Assembly (NCBI RefSeq): GCF_016820495.1
Contig: NZ_JADHDU010000004.1
Location: forward strand, 1-64,000
Reading direction: 5' to 3'
Length of the DNA stretch: 64,000 nt
Source: Planococcus beigongshangi
Lineage (GTDB): Bacteria; Bacillota; Bacilli; Bacillales_A; Planococcaceae
In this document: piece after piece, positions 25,759 through 34,895 of the stretch
Layout of the letters: every line of letters begins with the position of its first letter
How positions within the stretch are numbered: position 1 is the first letter of the stretch
Translations under genes and position numbers: made by a program
Notes under the pieces: model-generated
The model's database searches: none
The model's input: only the letters and a program-made list of their open reading frames with translations
What the model was told of the DNA's origin: nothing

Positions 25759-25797
25759 AAAGAGGCTGATTCCGAAATGGAATCAGCCTCTTTTTCG
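25757..25797. terminator. bidirectional terminator
   Basis: AAAAAGAGGCTGATTCC-N5-GGAATCAGCCTCTTTTT, between the yjdM operon and the convergent GGDEF-EAL gene. Confidence 0.93.
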
Positions 25798-25806
25798 TGT
25801 GTTCTA

Positions 25807-28251
25807 TTATATTCCGGCTGGTGCTGGATTCCCGTATAGCCGCGCAATATCTGCCGCCGGAAGCGGCCGGTTGAACAGATAGCCTTGCGCCTGATTGCAG
25901 CTGCGCTCTTTCAGGAAGTTCAGCTGTTCATCGGTTTCGACACCTTCTGCGATAACATTCAATCCCAGATTATGCGCCATACGGATGATGGTGTCGACAA
26001 GAGCGGCATCTTTCATGTCGAGATGAATATTGCGCGTGAAATATTGGTCAATTTTCAAGGTGTTAATCGGAAACAGCTTCAGATAGCTGAGCGACGAATA
26101 GCCGGTGCCGAAATCATCGATCGTTAAATGGACGCCCATTGCTTTCAGCTCATTCATGGTCTTGACCGCACTCGCTGCTCCCTGGATGCTGCTTTCTGTC
26201 AGCTCAAGTTCCAGATATTGCGGTTCAAGGCCAGAATCCGTCAACGCGCTTTGGACCAGGCCGCACAAGTTCGCTTGAGAAAACTGCCGCGCTGAAATAT
26301 TGATGGCCACGCGAAACTTCGGCAGGCCCGCATCCTGCCAAGCTTTGTTCTGGAGACAAGCGTTGCGCATCACGAATTCGCCGAGTTGAATAATCGTCCC
26401 CGATTCTTCTGCAATCGGGATGAATTCACCCGGAGAAATCGGTCCCATATGCGGGTGGAGCCATCGGACAAGGGCTTCAACACCGATGATATCACCTGAG
26501 TTGATATCGATTTGCGGCTGATAATTGATGGTGAACTCTCCGCGTTCAAGTCCTTTTCGCAGACCGATGGCGATTTTCGACCGGCGCGCCACTTCTTCGT
26601 TCATTTTGTTTGTGAAGAACTGGAAATTATTCTTGCCTTCCTCTTTCACCCGGTACAGTGCGAGATCGGCGTTTTTGATCAGCGTCTCCGCATCCTGCCC
26701 GTCTGAAGGATACAGGCTTATGCCGATCGAAGGCGTGATGAACAATTCTTCACCGCTGAAATGGAAGGGTTTATTAAAGCATTCCAGAATCTGTCGTGCA
26801 TAATTTGAAGCTTGAGTATAATCTGTTTCAGGCAATAAAAGAATGAACTCATCTCCGCCAAGACGTGAAATCGTGTCTTTTTCCGAAGCCTGATGCAGCA
26901 GACGTTCGGTTATTTCCTTGAGTAATTGATCGCCGATTGCATGGCCGAGCATGTCATTGACGAGTTTGAAATGGTCGATATCCAGATAAAGCAGCGAAAA
27001 CAGTTGCTGATCTCTGGCTGCCCGGACAAGTAGAGTGTCTAGACGGTCATTGAACAGACGGCGGTTCGGCAAGCCGGTCAGCGGATCAAGATAGACAAGG
27101 CTGCTGATTTTTTCGTCCGCCTGTTTCCGTTCCGTAATATCACGGATGATGCCGCTGAAGAACACACCTGTTTCTGTTTCCCAAGTGCCGAGGGACATTT
27201 CGATCGGGAATTCGCTCCCGTCTTTCCGAACCCCTTCGAGTTCCAATGTTTTGCCGATGACGCGAGGTTGTTTCATGTCGAAATAACGTGTCATTCCTGC
27301 TTCATGTCTTTTACGGATACGTTCAGGGATGATCACTTGCAGGCTTTCACCGATCACCGTTTCTTTGGTATGGCCGAAAATGCGTTCAGCGCCTTGATTC
27401 CATTGGATAATGAGGCCTTTATGATCCGTTACGATGATGGCGTCTTTTGCCGATTCGATGACGGATTGGAATTTCAGTTCGTATTCATCGGTTTGAGCTG
27501 AAATCCGACGGTCGATGCGCACACTGTTGTGGGCAAGGATCAGCAGTAGCAATGTGCCAAGTCCGACAGTATAGCCGAGAGATAAGCTGTTGATAGAAGA
27601 GGCCTCTCTGTGCCCGTGGTCGACAAGGGGAGTGAATGTCGCTGCCGCCATTCCGATATAATGCATGCCGATGACCGCAAATCCCATCAGGACGGCACTG
27701 CCGACTTTCTGCCAATGAAACCCCGTGAGTTGGCGCAAACGGAACAATAAGAAAAGCGCTGCGAGGGAGCCGGTAAAGGCAATTACAGCAGAAAGTGAAA
27801 AAAGGACAGGGTTATAGGTGATGGCAGCCCCTATCTGCATCGCTTCCATCCCGATATAATGCATCGAAATAATCCCCGTGCCAATAAATACTGCACCGAT
27901 CAGAAGCCGTTTCACCGAAACTGGGGGACGGCTGACAAGGTAAAAAGCAATCCAGCAGGATACCAAGGCCGGTACAGTTGAAAGGATGACGACAGGTACA
28001 CTATAGGTGACTTCCATCGACATATGAGAAGCAAGCATGGCGATAAAGTGCATAGACCAAATTCCGAGCCCCATGACAAGGGCACCGGAAATTATCCATT
28101 TCCATTTCGCGCGATTCTTGGAAATTGCCAAACGGCTGCTGATATCAAGGGCCACGAAGGAAGAGAAGATGGCAATAGCGATGGATAAAAAAACCAGTGG
28201 CCAATTATATGAAAATGATAAAGTCTCGATAATAAACAACTCTTTCTGCAT
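25807..28251 (-). CDS. MHYT-PAS-GGDEF-EAL cyclic-di-GMP enzyme
   Basis: An 814-residue membrane sensor for c-di-GMP turnover. Order: an MHYT domain of about seven membrane helices (about 10-240, with SMHFIAM and two MHYIGM motifs thought to bind a metal or gas), a PAS domain (about 255-375), GGDEF (about 380-545, intact RLGGDEF and LTGLPNRR), and EAL (about 555-805, with VEALVRW and DDFGTGYSSL). Both catalytic motifs look intact, so it may make and break c-di-GMP. The I-site RxxD before GGDEF is not evident. Single gene. Confidence 0.93.
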   Translation of the reverse strand: MQKELFIIETLSFSYNWPLVFLSIAIAIFSSFVALDISSRLAISKNRAKWKWIISGALVMGLGIWSMHFIAMLASHMSMEVTYSVPVVILSTVPALVSCWIAFYLVSRPPVSVKRLLIGAVFIGTGIISMHYIGMEAMQIGAAITYNPVLFSLSAVIAFTGSLAALFLLFRLRQLTGFHWQKVGSAVLMGFAVIGMHYIGMAAATFTPLVDHGHREASSINSLSLGYTVGLGTLLLLILAHNSVRIDRRISAQTDEYELKFQSVIESAKDAIIVTDHKGLIIQWNQGAERIFGHTKETVIGESLQVIIPERIRKRHEAGMTRYFDMKQPRVIGKTLELEGVRKDGSEFPIEMSLGTWETETGVFFSGIIRDITERKQADEKISSLVYLDPLTGLPNRRLFNDRLDTLLVRAARDQQLFSLLYLDIDHFKLVNDMLGHAIGDQLLKEITERLLHQASEKDTISRLGGDEFILLLPETDYTQASNYARQILECFNKPFHFSGEELFITPSIGISLYPSDGQDAETLIKNADLALYRVKEEGKNNFQFFTNKMNEEVARRSKIAIGLRKGLERGEFTINYQPQIDINSGDIIGVEALVRWLHPHMGPISPGEFIPIAEESGTIIQLGEFVMRNACLQNKAWQDAGLPKFRVAINISARQFSQANLCGLVQSALTDSGLEPQYLELELTESSIQGAASAVKTMNELKAMGVHLTIDDFGTGYSSLSYLKLFPINTLKIDQYFTRNIHLDMKDAALVDTIIRMAHNLGLNVIAEGVETDEQLNFLKERSCNQAQGYLFNRPLPAADIARLYGNPAPAGI

Positions 28252-28570
28252 TAAAGGATATAATTCATGGCAAATGGAAGACCTAATGATTTTTTGGGAA
28301 TAATATGGATGTTTTTAAGTTGCACTAATGGTTATTTGCTTTTAAGAAGTGTTTAGCTTACATAAGATAGCACAGGTATGGGCTTTTTTCACTATTTGAG
28401 TAGAAATAAATATAAATTAAGTTGATTTATTTTAAGCTGTCTGGAAATATGAGTTTATTCTATCGGTTTCATTGCCATCCGCCAAAATGCGTAATCCCGT
28501 CTTTCGGGACAGCAATTATGATAAAATGAGTTAACGGAAAATTCTTTCAACTATTCAGGAGGCAGATGTG
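28252..28570. other. divergent promoter region
   Basis: This 319-bp gap lies between the leftward GGDEF-EAL gene and the rightward SRPBCC gene. The centre is AT-rich. A small hairpin, TCCCG-TCTTT-CGGGA, lies near 28492-28507, and an AT-rich TATGATAAAAT lies about 50 bp before the SRPBCC start. I see no gene and no recognisable riboswitch. Confidence 0.5.
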
Positions 28571-29074
28571 ATGAAGAAGACATCTACGGTGGTGCTGACG
28601 ATGGCAAGGCGTTTACAGGCGAGTCCGGCAGATGTGTATAAAGCCTGGACGAAACCGGAGCTGATGAAAAAGTGGCTGTTTACGGCAGAAGAAACGAACC
28701 GGATGGCGCGCAATGATTTTAAGATCGGCGGCAGATGGGAGATCGTCGATTTCCGGGAAGGCAAGGAATACCGGGCTACAGGTGAATATCTGGAGATCGA
28801 CCCGCCGCACCGTCTCATATTCAGTTTTGAAATGCCGCAGTTCAATGACTTGCAGGACAGGATCATCGTCTGGGTTTCGCCTGTCCAGGATGCCTGCGAA
28901 ATGACGTTCAAACAGGAAATCGTCGTGCCGCATGAAGACGGCTGGACAGATGAAGATCTTCAGAATGCGATGAACGAATTCAGCGGAGCGTCGGAAGAAG
29001 GCTGGGACCGGATGTTTGAGAACTTGAAGCAATTGGTGGAAACCGGTGAAATCCGGATGGGTGAAAATAGCTGA
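28571..29074 (+). CDS. SRPBCC (AHSA1-like) domain protein
   Basis: A 167-residue START-like protein of the Aha1-C/YndB group. Typical features are the N-terminal ARRLQASPADVYKAWT, KKWLFTA and the C-terminal NEFSGASEEGWDRMFENLKQ helix (the SxxGWxxxxxxL pattern). Such proteins bind hydrophobic ligands in a cavity; the ligand is unknown. Start ATG with AGGAGG at 8-nt spacing. The following gene is 46 nt away, so the pair may be co-transcribed. Confidence 0.88.
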   Translation: MKKTSTVVLTMARRLQASPADVYKAWTKPELMKKWLFTAEETNRMARNDFKIGGRWEIVDFREGKEYRATGEYLEIDPPHRLIFSFEMPQFNDLQDRIIVWVSPVQDACEMTFKQEIVVPHEDGWTDEDLQNAMNEFSGASEEGWDRMFENLKQLVETGEIRMGENS

Positions 29075-29120
29075 AGCCATAAAGGCTGATGGAATAAATT
29101 GCAAAGAGCAGGTGGAAGAA

Positions 29121-29891
29121 ATGGAAGCGCCGAGAGATATACTCGTTGTATGGCGGCAATTTGACAATTTTCCAATGGAAACGCTGACGAAAGCGTGGAC
29201 GCATGCAAAAGGGGTTCCGGGACAGCGGGACGTCGAAACGATGGAGCGGCATCGTGAAAAATATGGCATCACCGGCAATTGTTTTGACTTGGCCATCTGG
29301 CTGCTGGAAGCCTTTAAGGAAGGGGGAATCGAGGCGTATCCAATCGGCAGTGAGCTCGGTACGGGGGATGATCATGCAGCGGTTATGGCTGTCGACGGCA
29401 AGGGGCGCAGGTTCCTGTGCGATTTGGGTGACCAGTGGCTTCAGCCGATTCTCATTGACGGCGATGACCCGGCTTATACGGATGAGAAATTGTCGGGATT
29501 TTTCCCCGGGGCAGAAGTGCAGCTGATTTCGGGGAAAGAAAATTTCAAAGTGATTTATCACCGGCCGAACGGCAAATTTTCAACTCAGGTTTATTCGTCT
29601 GAGCCAGTGCCCATGAAAGATTTCCTGGCAGCCGCTGAAATTTCACAGAATAACGTGTACCCAAAGCCGTTGCTGGAAGTGCGTTTGCCATGGGAAAATG
29701 AGACCGCCCACTGGGAGTTCGATGATTGGAAAAGTTTTTTAAGCACGAGCAAAGGGCTTTACGAAGATCCGCCCCTCTATACCGTCGATGACTGGGTGGG
29801 ACGGATTCATGACCGAACAGGCTTTGACAAGGCGGTCTTGAAAGAATCACTGGAATATTTCAAGAAGCTCAGAAAAGAAACTGCTTCCTGA
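29121..29891 (+). CDS. NAT/transglutaminase-like cysteine protein
   Basis: A 256-residue protein. The segment with GNCFDLA, DDHAAVMAVD and FLCDLGDQW supplies a Cys-His-Asp triad in the order and spacing of arylamine N-acetyltransferases and transglutaminase-like folds, which I take as the likely class. The rest, including a Trp-rich C-terminal half, is unlike classical NATs. ATG 29121 with a purine-rich AGGTGGAAGAA is preferred over an upstream in-frame start lying in the previous gene. Substrate unknown. Confidence 0.6.
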   Translation: MEAPRDILVVWRQFDNFPMETLTKAWTHAKGVPGQRDVETMERHREKYGITGNCFDLAIWLLEAFKEGGIEAYPIGSELGTGDDHAAVMAVDGKGRRFLCDLGDQWLQPILIDGDDPAYTDEKLSGFFPGAEVQLISGKENFKVIYHRPNGKFSTQVYSSEPVPMKDFLAAAEISQNNVYPKPLLEVRLPWENETAHWEFDDWKSFLSTSKGLYEDPPLYTVDDWVGRIHDRTGFDKAVLKESLEYFKKLRKETAS

Positions 29892-29928
29892 AGCCGTTCG
29901 GGATTTGAAACAGAAAGAGGCTGATGGA

Positions 29929-30555
29929 ATGGAGATGGAACGGATTGCCGCCTGTGACGAAAACGGCAAAGCAATTGGAGTGAGGTCGCGTGATGAAATC
30001 CACAGGACAGGCTTGTGGCACGAAACGTTCCATTGCTGGATTGTGGAAATGACGGACGAAGCGCCCTTGATTCACCTGCAATTGCGAAGCAGCGACAAAA
30101 AGGATTTTCCGGGTTTGCTGGATATCAGTGCCGCGGGCCATATCCTGGCACATGAAACGGTTGAAGACGGCGTACGTGAGATCGTTGAAGAGCTCGGGAT
30201 TGAAGTGGGCTTTGATGAGCTGATCCCGCTCGGAATCATCAAAGACCGGCTCACCGTGCAAAATTTCATCGACAACGAAAGATGCCATGTCTTCTTATAT
30301 AAGACGGAAGAAGGGCTGGACAATAAATATGAGTTCCAGAAAGAAGAAGTGGCGGGCATGTTCAAATTCGACTTTCTGGAATTTATTGAATTGAGCAGTG
30401 GCCACGTGGCACATATTGAAAGCAGAGGCGAGATTTCAGCAGCTGGCAAATTGCTGCGCCGGCAGATCGGACTGTCGGATCTTGTGCCGCACGAACCGGC
30501 TTATTTGAAGGAAGTAGTCGACAGGATTCAAAAAGCGCTGCTGATTCACCGATGA
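29929..30555 (+). CDS. Nudix hydrolase, IPP-isomerase-like (YfcD type)
   Basis: A 208-residue Nudix protein of the isopentenyl-diphosphate isomerase-like branch, recognised by the N-terminal DENGKAIGVRSRDEIHRTGLWH. The Nudix box is GHILAHETVEDGVREIVEELG, with all consensus residues present. Related YfcD proteins are uncharacterised pyrophosphatases. The start follows AGAAAGAGG. It is convergent with the pxp operon across a shared terminator. Confidence 0.88.
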   Translation: MEMERIAACDENGKAIGVRSRDEIHRTGLWHETFHCWIVEMTDEAPLIHLQLRSSDKKDFPGLLDISAAGHILAHETVEDGVREIVEELGIEVGFDELIPLGIIKDRLTVQNFIDNERCHVFLYKTEEGLDNKYEFQKEEVAGMFKFDFLEFIELSSGHVAHIESRGEISAAGKLLRRQIGLSDLVPHEPAYLKEVVDRIQKALLIHR

Positions 30556-30560
30556 AATGA

Positions 30561-30602
30561 AAGACAGCCCGGTCCAAGGAAAAGGGATTCGGGCTGTCTT
30601 AT
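30561..30602. terminator. bidirectional terminator
   Basis: AAGACAGCCCG-N18-CGGGCTGTCTT, between the Nudix gene and pxpA. Confidence 0.85.
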
Positions 30603-30613
30603 TTCATGTGCGC

Positions 30614-31384
30614 TTAAACAATTTCCGAAACCTTCGTCGGCACGATGCCGGCTTCCTGCAGCGATTTGGCTATTTTTTCGGCAACTGCCAAAGCATTTAT
30701 ACCGTCTCCGTGAATGCAGATGGTATCGGCCTTTAAGGAAACTTCTGTTCCAGCGGTAGTCATTACTTTTCCTTCACGGACCATCCGGATGGCTCGGTCG
30801 ATTGCTTCATTTGGACTGGTGATCAGGGCATGGGGTTCTGAACGGGGCGTCAATGAGCCGTCCGCCTGATAGCTGCGATCGGAAAATACTTCGCTCACGG
30901 TACGCAATCCGACTTTCTTGCCAGCTGCAATCAATTCACTGCCGGCAAGCCCGAATAAAATCAGTGCCGGATTCACGTCATAGACCGCTTCGGCAATGGC
31001 TTCGGCGTACAGAGGATCTCGGGCAGCCGTATTATACAGGGCGCCGTGGGCTTTGACGTGCTGCATGAGCCCGCCCTCTGCAGCGACGAATCCGGATAAA
31101 GCACCAACCTGATAGACAATGAGGTCATAGATTTCCTGTGCCGGCAATTGGAAATTGCGGCGTCCGAAACCCGGCAGATCCTGGAATCCGGGATGGGCAC
31201 CGATGGCTACATCCTTTTCAAGCGCCAGCCGGACAGTCTTTCGCATGGTCGCCGGGTCGCCGGCGTGAAAACCGCAGGCAATGTTGGCGGAAGTGACATA
31301 ATCGAGAATTTCTTCGTCTTGCCCCAATTTGTAAACTCCGAAGCTTTCTCCCATATCGCAGTTCAAGTCCACTTTAAAGGTCAT
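30614..31384 (-). CDS. pxpA: 5-oxoprolinase subunit A (LamB/YcsF family)
   Basis: Subunit of the ATP-dependent 5-oxoprolinase PxpABC, which converts toxic 5-oxoproline to glutamate. The 256 residues contain [12 protein letters not shown] at the N terminus, [10 protein letters not shown] and [15 protein letters not shown], hallmarks of the YcsF family. It is the last gene of pxpB-pxpC-pxpA; its ATG overlaps the pxpC stop. Start 31384 is set by GGGAGGC. Confidence 0.95.
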   Translation of the reverse strand: MTFKVDLNCDMGESFGVYKLGQDEEILDYVTSANIACGFHAGDPATMRKTVRLALEKDVAIGAHPGFQDLPGFGRRNFQLPAQEIYDLIVYQVGALSGFVAAEGGLMQHVKAHGALYNTAARDPLYAEAIAEAVYDVNPALILFGLAGSELIAAGKKVGLRTVSEVFSDRSYQADGSLTPRSEPHALITSPNEAIDRAIRMVREGKVMTTAGTEVSLKADTICIHGDGINALAVAEKIAKSLQEAGIVPTKVSEIV

Positions 31385-32346
31385 TTCAATGCCTCCCATT
31401 TCAATCGAATCGCCCTTTTCAGGCAGCTTATCCTTCTTTCCTGCAAACGCAGCTGACGTTGTGCCTCTTCTACGCTCACTTTTTTGAAACGAATGGAATC
31501 GCCCGGCTTCAGCTGGCTGACGAGCGGCAAATCGGCGGTAATGACTTCTGCGATTTTCGGATAGCCGCCGGTCGTTTGGCGATCTGCCATCAGGATGATC
31601 GGGTTGCCGTCAGCTGGCACCTGGATCGAACCGAAAGCAACGGCTTCCGAAACCAGTTCCTGTTTTTCCGAGAGAGCCAATTGAGAGCCGTTGAGCCGGC
31701 AACCCATGCGGTCGGAGTGGGGACTTAGAGAAAATGGTTCTGAAAAGAAACATTTCCGGCTGTCTGCTGCAAACAAGTCAAATTGGCGGCCAGCGGTCAC
31801 GCGGATTACGGGTTCTGCAGAATAGACCGGTGCTGGGACCGACCAGGCAGTTTTTTGGTCGCTGGATTCGTTTCTGCCATTTTCCCCGCCGACCGCCAAA
31901 CGATCTCCTTGGGTTAATGCACGCCCCTGATAACCACCGATTGCCGCCCGCAGATAAGTGGAGCGGCTGTTCATCACTAGCGGAACATCAATGCCTCCGG
32001 CAACAGCCAGATAGCATCTGCTGCCGGCTGTTGGCTTACCGAACGTCAGGGTTTGGCCCTTTGCGACTGCAACTGGCCGCCATGAATCAGCAGTTTCTCC
32101 GTCTAATTGAGGACTCAGGTTGCCCCCGCAAATGGCAATGAGGGTGTCTTCTTCAAACTGGATTTCGGGGCCGATCAATTGGATCTCGATAGCCGCCGCA
32201 TTTTCTTCATTGCCGACCAGGAGATTGGCGATTCGGAATGCAAAAGGATCCATTGCGCCGGCTGCTACGACTCCGTACTTCTGGAACCCGCTGCGGCCAA
32301 GATCCTGTACAGTTGTCTGCAAGCCACCCTTACGTATCGTCAGCAT
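31381..32346 (-). CDS. pxpC: 5-oxoprolinase subunit C (KipA-like)
   Basis: The 321-residue biotin-dependent-carboxyltransferase-like subunit of 5-oxoprolinase (KipA family). The N terminus [19 protein letters not shown] and the segment [17 protein letters not shown] are diagnostic; the C-terminal half carries [18 protein letters not shown]. It overlaps pxpB by 17 nt and pxpA by 4 nt, so all three are translationally coupled. Confidence 0.95.
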   Translation of the reverse strand: MLTIRKGGLQTTVQDLGRSGFQKYGVVAAGAMDPFAFRIANLLVGNEENAAAIEIQLIGPEIQFEEDTLIAICGGNLSPQLDGETADSWRPVAVAKGQTLTFGKPTAGSRCYLAVAGGIDVPLVMNSRSTYLRAAIGGYQGRALTQGDRLAVGGENGRNESSDQKTAWSVPAPVYSAEPVIRVTAGRQFDLFAADSRKCFFSEPFSLSPHSDRMGCRLNGSQLALSEKQELVSEAVAFGSIQVPADGNPIILMADRQTTGGYPKIAEVITADLPLVSQLKPGDSIRFKKVSVEEAQRQLRLQERRISCLKRAIRLKWEALK

Positions 32347-33028
32347 TTATATCGGCCTCCATCGTCTGGAATACATCTTCTGAAATTTGCCGGAAAATGA
32401 TCTTGTCTCCAGTCCGCAGCAGGCCTGGATTCTTCTTGTTCGGCGTAAAAAGAGGAAGTGGTGTGCGTCCGATCAGCTGCCAGCCGCCAGGAGTGGAAAT
32501 CGGATAGACGCCTGTCTGGTTGCCGGCGATTCCGACGCTGCGCGCGGGAATCTGCATTCTCGGCGTTTCCCTGCGCGGTGCCGCAATTTTTTCAGACATG
32601 CCGCCGAGATAAGGAAACCCGGGGGCAAAACCGATCATATGGACTGTGTATGTTTCTTCTAGATGAATGCGAATCACTTCTTCGGCGCTCAAGCCGTTAT
32701 GCTGTGCCACAAATTCAAGGTCAGGGCCATAGCTGCCGCCGTAGCAGACGGGGATTTCGACGGTGCGGGACAAAGGCGGCTTCATTTCGGAAGCTTTCTC
32801 CAGAAGCGCTGCCAGATCGGTTTCTGCTTCATTGTACAGGAGGAGAAGTGGGTTATAAAAAATCGTTATGGTAGTAAACGCTGGAATAAATTCAGTCATC
32901 CAGTGGGGTGGATTCGCTTCGAGCACAGATGTGATGGCTTTTATTTGATTATGCGTATCTTCATTTATGGCATTGCCGAGTTCAATGATAATGGCCTGGT
33001 CGCCGAGTGGGGAAAATGAATAAGCCAT
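32330..33028 (-). CDS. pxpB: 5-oxoprolinase subunit B (KipI-like)
   Basis: The 232-residue cyclophilin-like subunit of 5-oxoprolinase. In B. subtilis the homologue KipI also inhibits the sporulation kinase KinA. Diagnostic sequences are SPLGDQAIIIELG, HMIGFAPGFPYLGG and PARSVGIAGNQTGVYP. Start 33028 is chosen over an upstream ATG because GGAGAG lies 7 nt before it. First gene of the operon; no kipR regulator is adjacent. Confidence 0.93.
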   Translation of the reverse strand: MAYSFSPLGDQAIIIELGNAINEDTHNQIKAITSVLEANPPHWMTEFIPAFTTITIFYNPLLLLYNEAETDLAALLEKASEMKPPLSRTVEIPVCYGGSYGPDLEFVAQHNGLSAEEVIRIHLEETYTVHMIGFAPGFPYLGGMSEKIAAPRRETPRMQIPARSVGIAGNQTGVYPISTPGGWQLIGRTPLPLFTPNKKNPGLLRTGDKIIFRQISEDVFQTMEADINADDT

Positions 33029-33360
33029 TAAGCAACTCTCCATTCTAAAATTATTTGACTATTCTTTAAGTATAGAGCTATTGGAAAGCAGGTGGAAGGA
33101 AGAGTAAGGAAGAAATTCATTAATTTTGGCGAGTTGGGAGTAAATAAAAAATCCGTAAAAGAGGAGCCCTCCCGGTTCATCTTTTTGCTACTGTTTTGCC
33201 GAGTCGATCGTAAATCCAAAATCGGCAGCCAATCGGCCTTGGTTTTATTCCATATGAATAAAATATCTGTATTTTCTGTAAATATAAATTGACCACCCTG
33301 GTCGACTGGGTATATAATGAAGTCGACCAAGGTGGTCTACTGAAGAGGCGGGTGAAGTAA
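33029..33360. other. divergent region pxpB / TetR gene
   Basis: This 332-bp gap contains the leftward promoter region of pxpBCA (no strong boxes seen) and, at its right end, the TetR promoter and operators described separately. Between 33080 and 33280 I see no gene or known RNA. Confidence 0.5.
33289..33337 (+). promoter_or_regulatory. TetR promoter with paired operators
   Basis: TTGACC (33289) - 18 bp - TATAAT (33313). Two dyads, GACCA-CCC-TGGTC (33291-33303) and GACCA-AGG-TGGTC (33325-33337), flank the -10. Extended to GACCACCCTGGTCGAC and GTCGACCAAGGTGGTC, they form a 16-bp inverted repeat with one mismatch. This is a strong candidate autoregulatory site for the TetR repressor starting at 33361. 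Confidence 0.78.
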
Positions 33361-33999
33361 ATGGAGAAATTTAAAGGCCTTGACGAAGAAAAGCAACAGA
33401 AAATCCTGGATGCCTCCTTAAAGGAATTTGCCGAGCATGGATATGAAAAGGCTTCGACAAACCGGATGGTGAAAGAAGCCGGCATCGGCAAAGGGATGCT
33501 GTTCTATTATTTCAACAGCAAAAAAGATCTTTATGAATATTTGGTGGAATACAGCCTGGATTTCACTGTTGAAAAATACTTTAATCAGGTGGATACCAGC
33601 GAGACCGATTTCATTGAACGTTTGAAACAAACGGCGCAGGTGAAAACGAAGGCCCAGACAGAAAATAGGAATGTCTTCAATTTTTTAAGTACGTATATGC
33701 TTTCAACAGAAATCAAAGTGCCGGCTCGTCTGCAGAAGAAATACGAATATATGCAGGAGATGGGGAACAGAATGATTTATGAAGGAATTGACCTGACATT
33801 GTTCCGGGATGACGTTAACGTGGAGAAAGCGTTCAAGCTGATTCGCTGGTCGATAGAAGGCTACCAGAATGAACTGCTGCACAGCCTGCAAGGACAGAAT
33901 ATGGCTCAGGTTGATTTCGCGCCGTATTGGGAAGAGTTTTACGCTTATATGGAGATTCTGAAAAAAAGTTTCTATAAAGAAGGGGAGCGGGAACAATGA
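33361..33999 (+). CDS. TetR/AcrR-family repressor
   Basis: A 212-residue regulator with an N-terminal HTH (about 12-58: KILDASLKEFAEHGYEKAS, TNRMVKEAGIGKGMLFYYFNSKKDLYEYL) and an all-helical ligand domain. It leads an operon with an ABC ATPase (4-nt overlap) and permease, so it presumably senses their export substrate. Two GACCA-N3-TGGTC operators lie over its promoter. Confidence 0.92.
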   Translation: MEKFKGLDEEKQQKILDASLKEFAEHGYEKASTNRMVKEAGIGKGMLFYYFNSKKDLYEYLVEYSLDFTVEKYFNQVDTSETDFIERLKQTAQVKTKAQTENRNVFNFLSTYMLSTEIKVPARLQKKYEYMQEMGNRMIYEGIDLTLFRDDVNVEKAFKLIRWSIEGYQNELLHSLQGQNMAQVDFAPYWEEFYAYMEILKKSFYKEGEREQ

Positions 34000-34895
34000 C
34001 TGTTTTGAAAACGGCCGGCTTGACCAAGAAGTTTGGGGATTTCACTGCGCTTGACGGGGTGGATATCGAAGTGGGGGAAGGAGAGGTATACGGTTTCATC
34101 GGCCCGAACGGAGCGGGAAAATCGACGACCATCCGTGTGCTGCTCGGCATTTTGAAAGCGACAGAAGGCCAGGCGACGATTTTCGGCAAAGATGCCTGGA
34201 AGGATGCTGTCGAAATTCACAAGCGCGTCGCTTATGTTCCGGGTGACGTCAATCTCTGGCCGAACCTGACGGGCGGTGAAGTCATCGACCTGTTCATCAA
34301 ATTGCGCGGCGGCAACAATGGATCACGTCGTGAAGAATTGATTCGCAGATTCGATCTCGACCCGGGCAAGAAATGCCGGACGTATTCCAAAGGGAACCGC
34401 CAGAAAGTTGCGCTCGTCGCTGCCCTTGCCTCTGATGCGGATCTGTATATTCTGGATGAACCCACTTCAGGGCTTGATCCGTTGATGGAAAGGGTTTTCC
34501 AGGAATGTATCAGCGAAGCGAAAGCGGAAGGGAAAAGCATCCTGCTGTCGAGCCATATCCTATCGGAAGTCGAAAAGCTGTGCGACAAAGTGGCGATTAT
34601 CCGGCAAGGAAAAATCATTGAAACAGGCACGCTGAAAGAACTGCGGCATTTGACGGGCACCATGCTGCTGGTGGAAACGAAAGAACCGATGCCGCAATTG
34701 CATGAACTGAAAGGCGTCCGGGGCATCGAACAAAAAGACGGGGCATTGTCGTTCCAGGTGGATCAGGAGGAGCTGGATCATGTCATCCGCTACGTCAGCG
34801 GCTTCGGTATCGTCCGCATGGAAAGCGCGCCGCCGACTTTGGAAGAATTGTTCATGCGTCATTATGAAGGGGCAGGAACGGGAGGCGCAGTCTGA
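33996..34895 (+). CDS. ABC exporter ATP-binding protein
   Basis: A 299-residue ATPase of the antibiotic-exporter (DrrA/CcmA-like) group: Walker A GPNGAGKSTT, signature YSKGNRQKVALV, Walker B YILDEPTSGLDPL and H-loop SSHI. It overlaps the TetR stop by 4 nt and the permease start by 1 nt. A polyketide-antibiotic-type substrate is suggested by the permease family only. Confidence 0.9.
   Translation: MTVLKTAGLTKKFGDFTALDGVDIEVGEGEVYGFIGPNGAGKSTTIRVLLGILKATEGQATIFGKDAWKDAVEIHKRVAYVPGDVNLWPNLTGGEVIDLFIKLRGGNNGSRREELIRRFDLDPGKKCRTYSKGNRQKVALVAALASDADLYILDEPTSGLDPLMERVFQECISEAKAEGKSILLSSHILSEVEKLCDKVAIIRQGKIIETGTLKELRHLTGTMLLVETKEPMPQLHELKGVRGIEQKDGALSFQVDQEELDHVIRYVSGFGIVRMESAPPTLEELFMRHYEGAGTGGAV

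Noticed and set aside
28480-28520. c-di-GMP riboswitch between the GGDEF-EAL and SRPBCC genes
   Set aside because: Only a small TCCCG-TCTTT-CGGGA hairpin is present; the conserved GEMM core and tetraloop receptor are absent.
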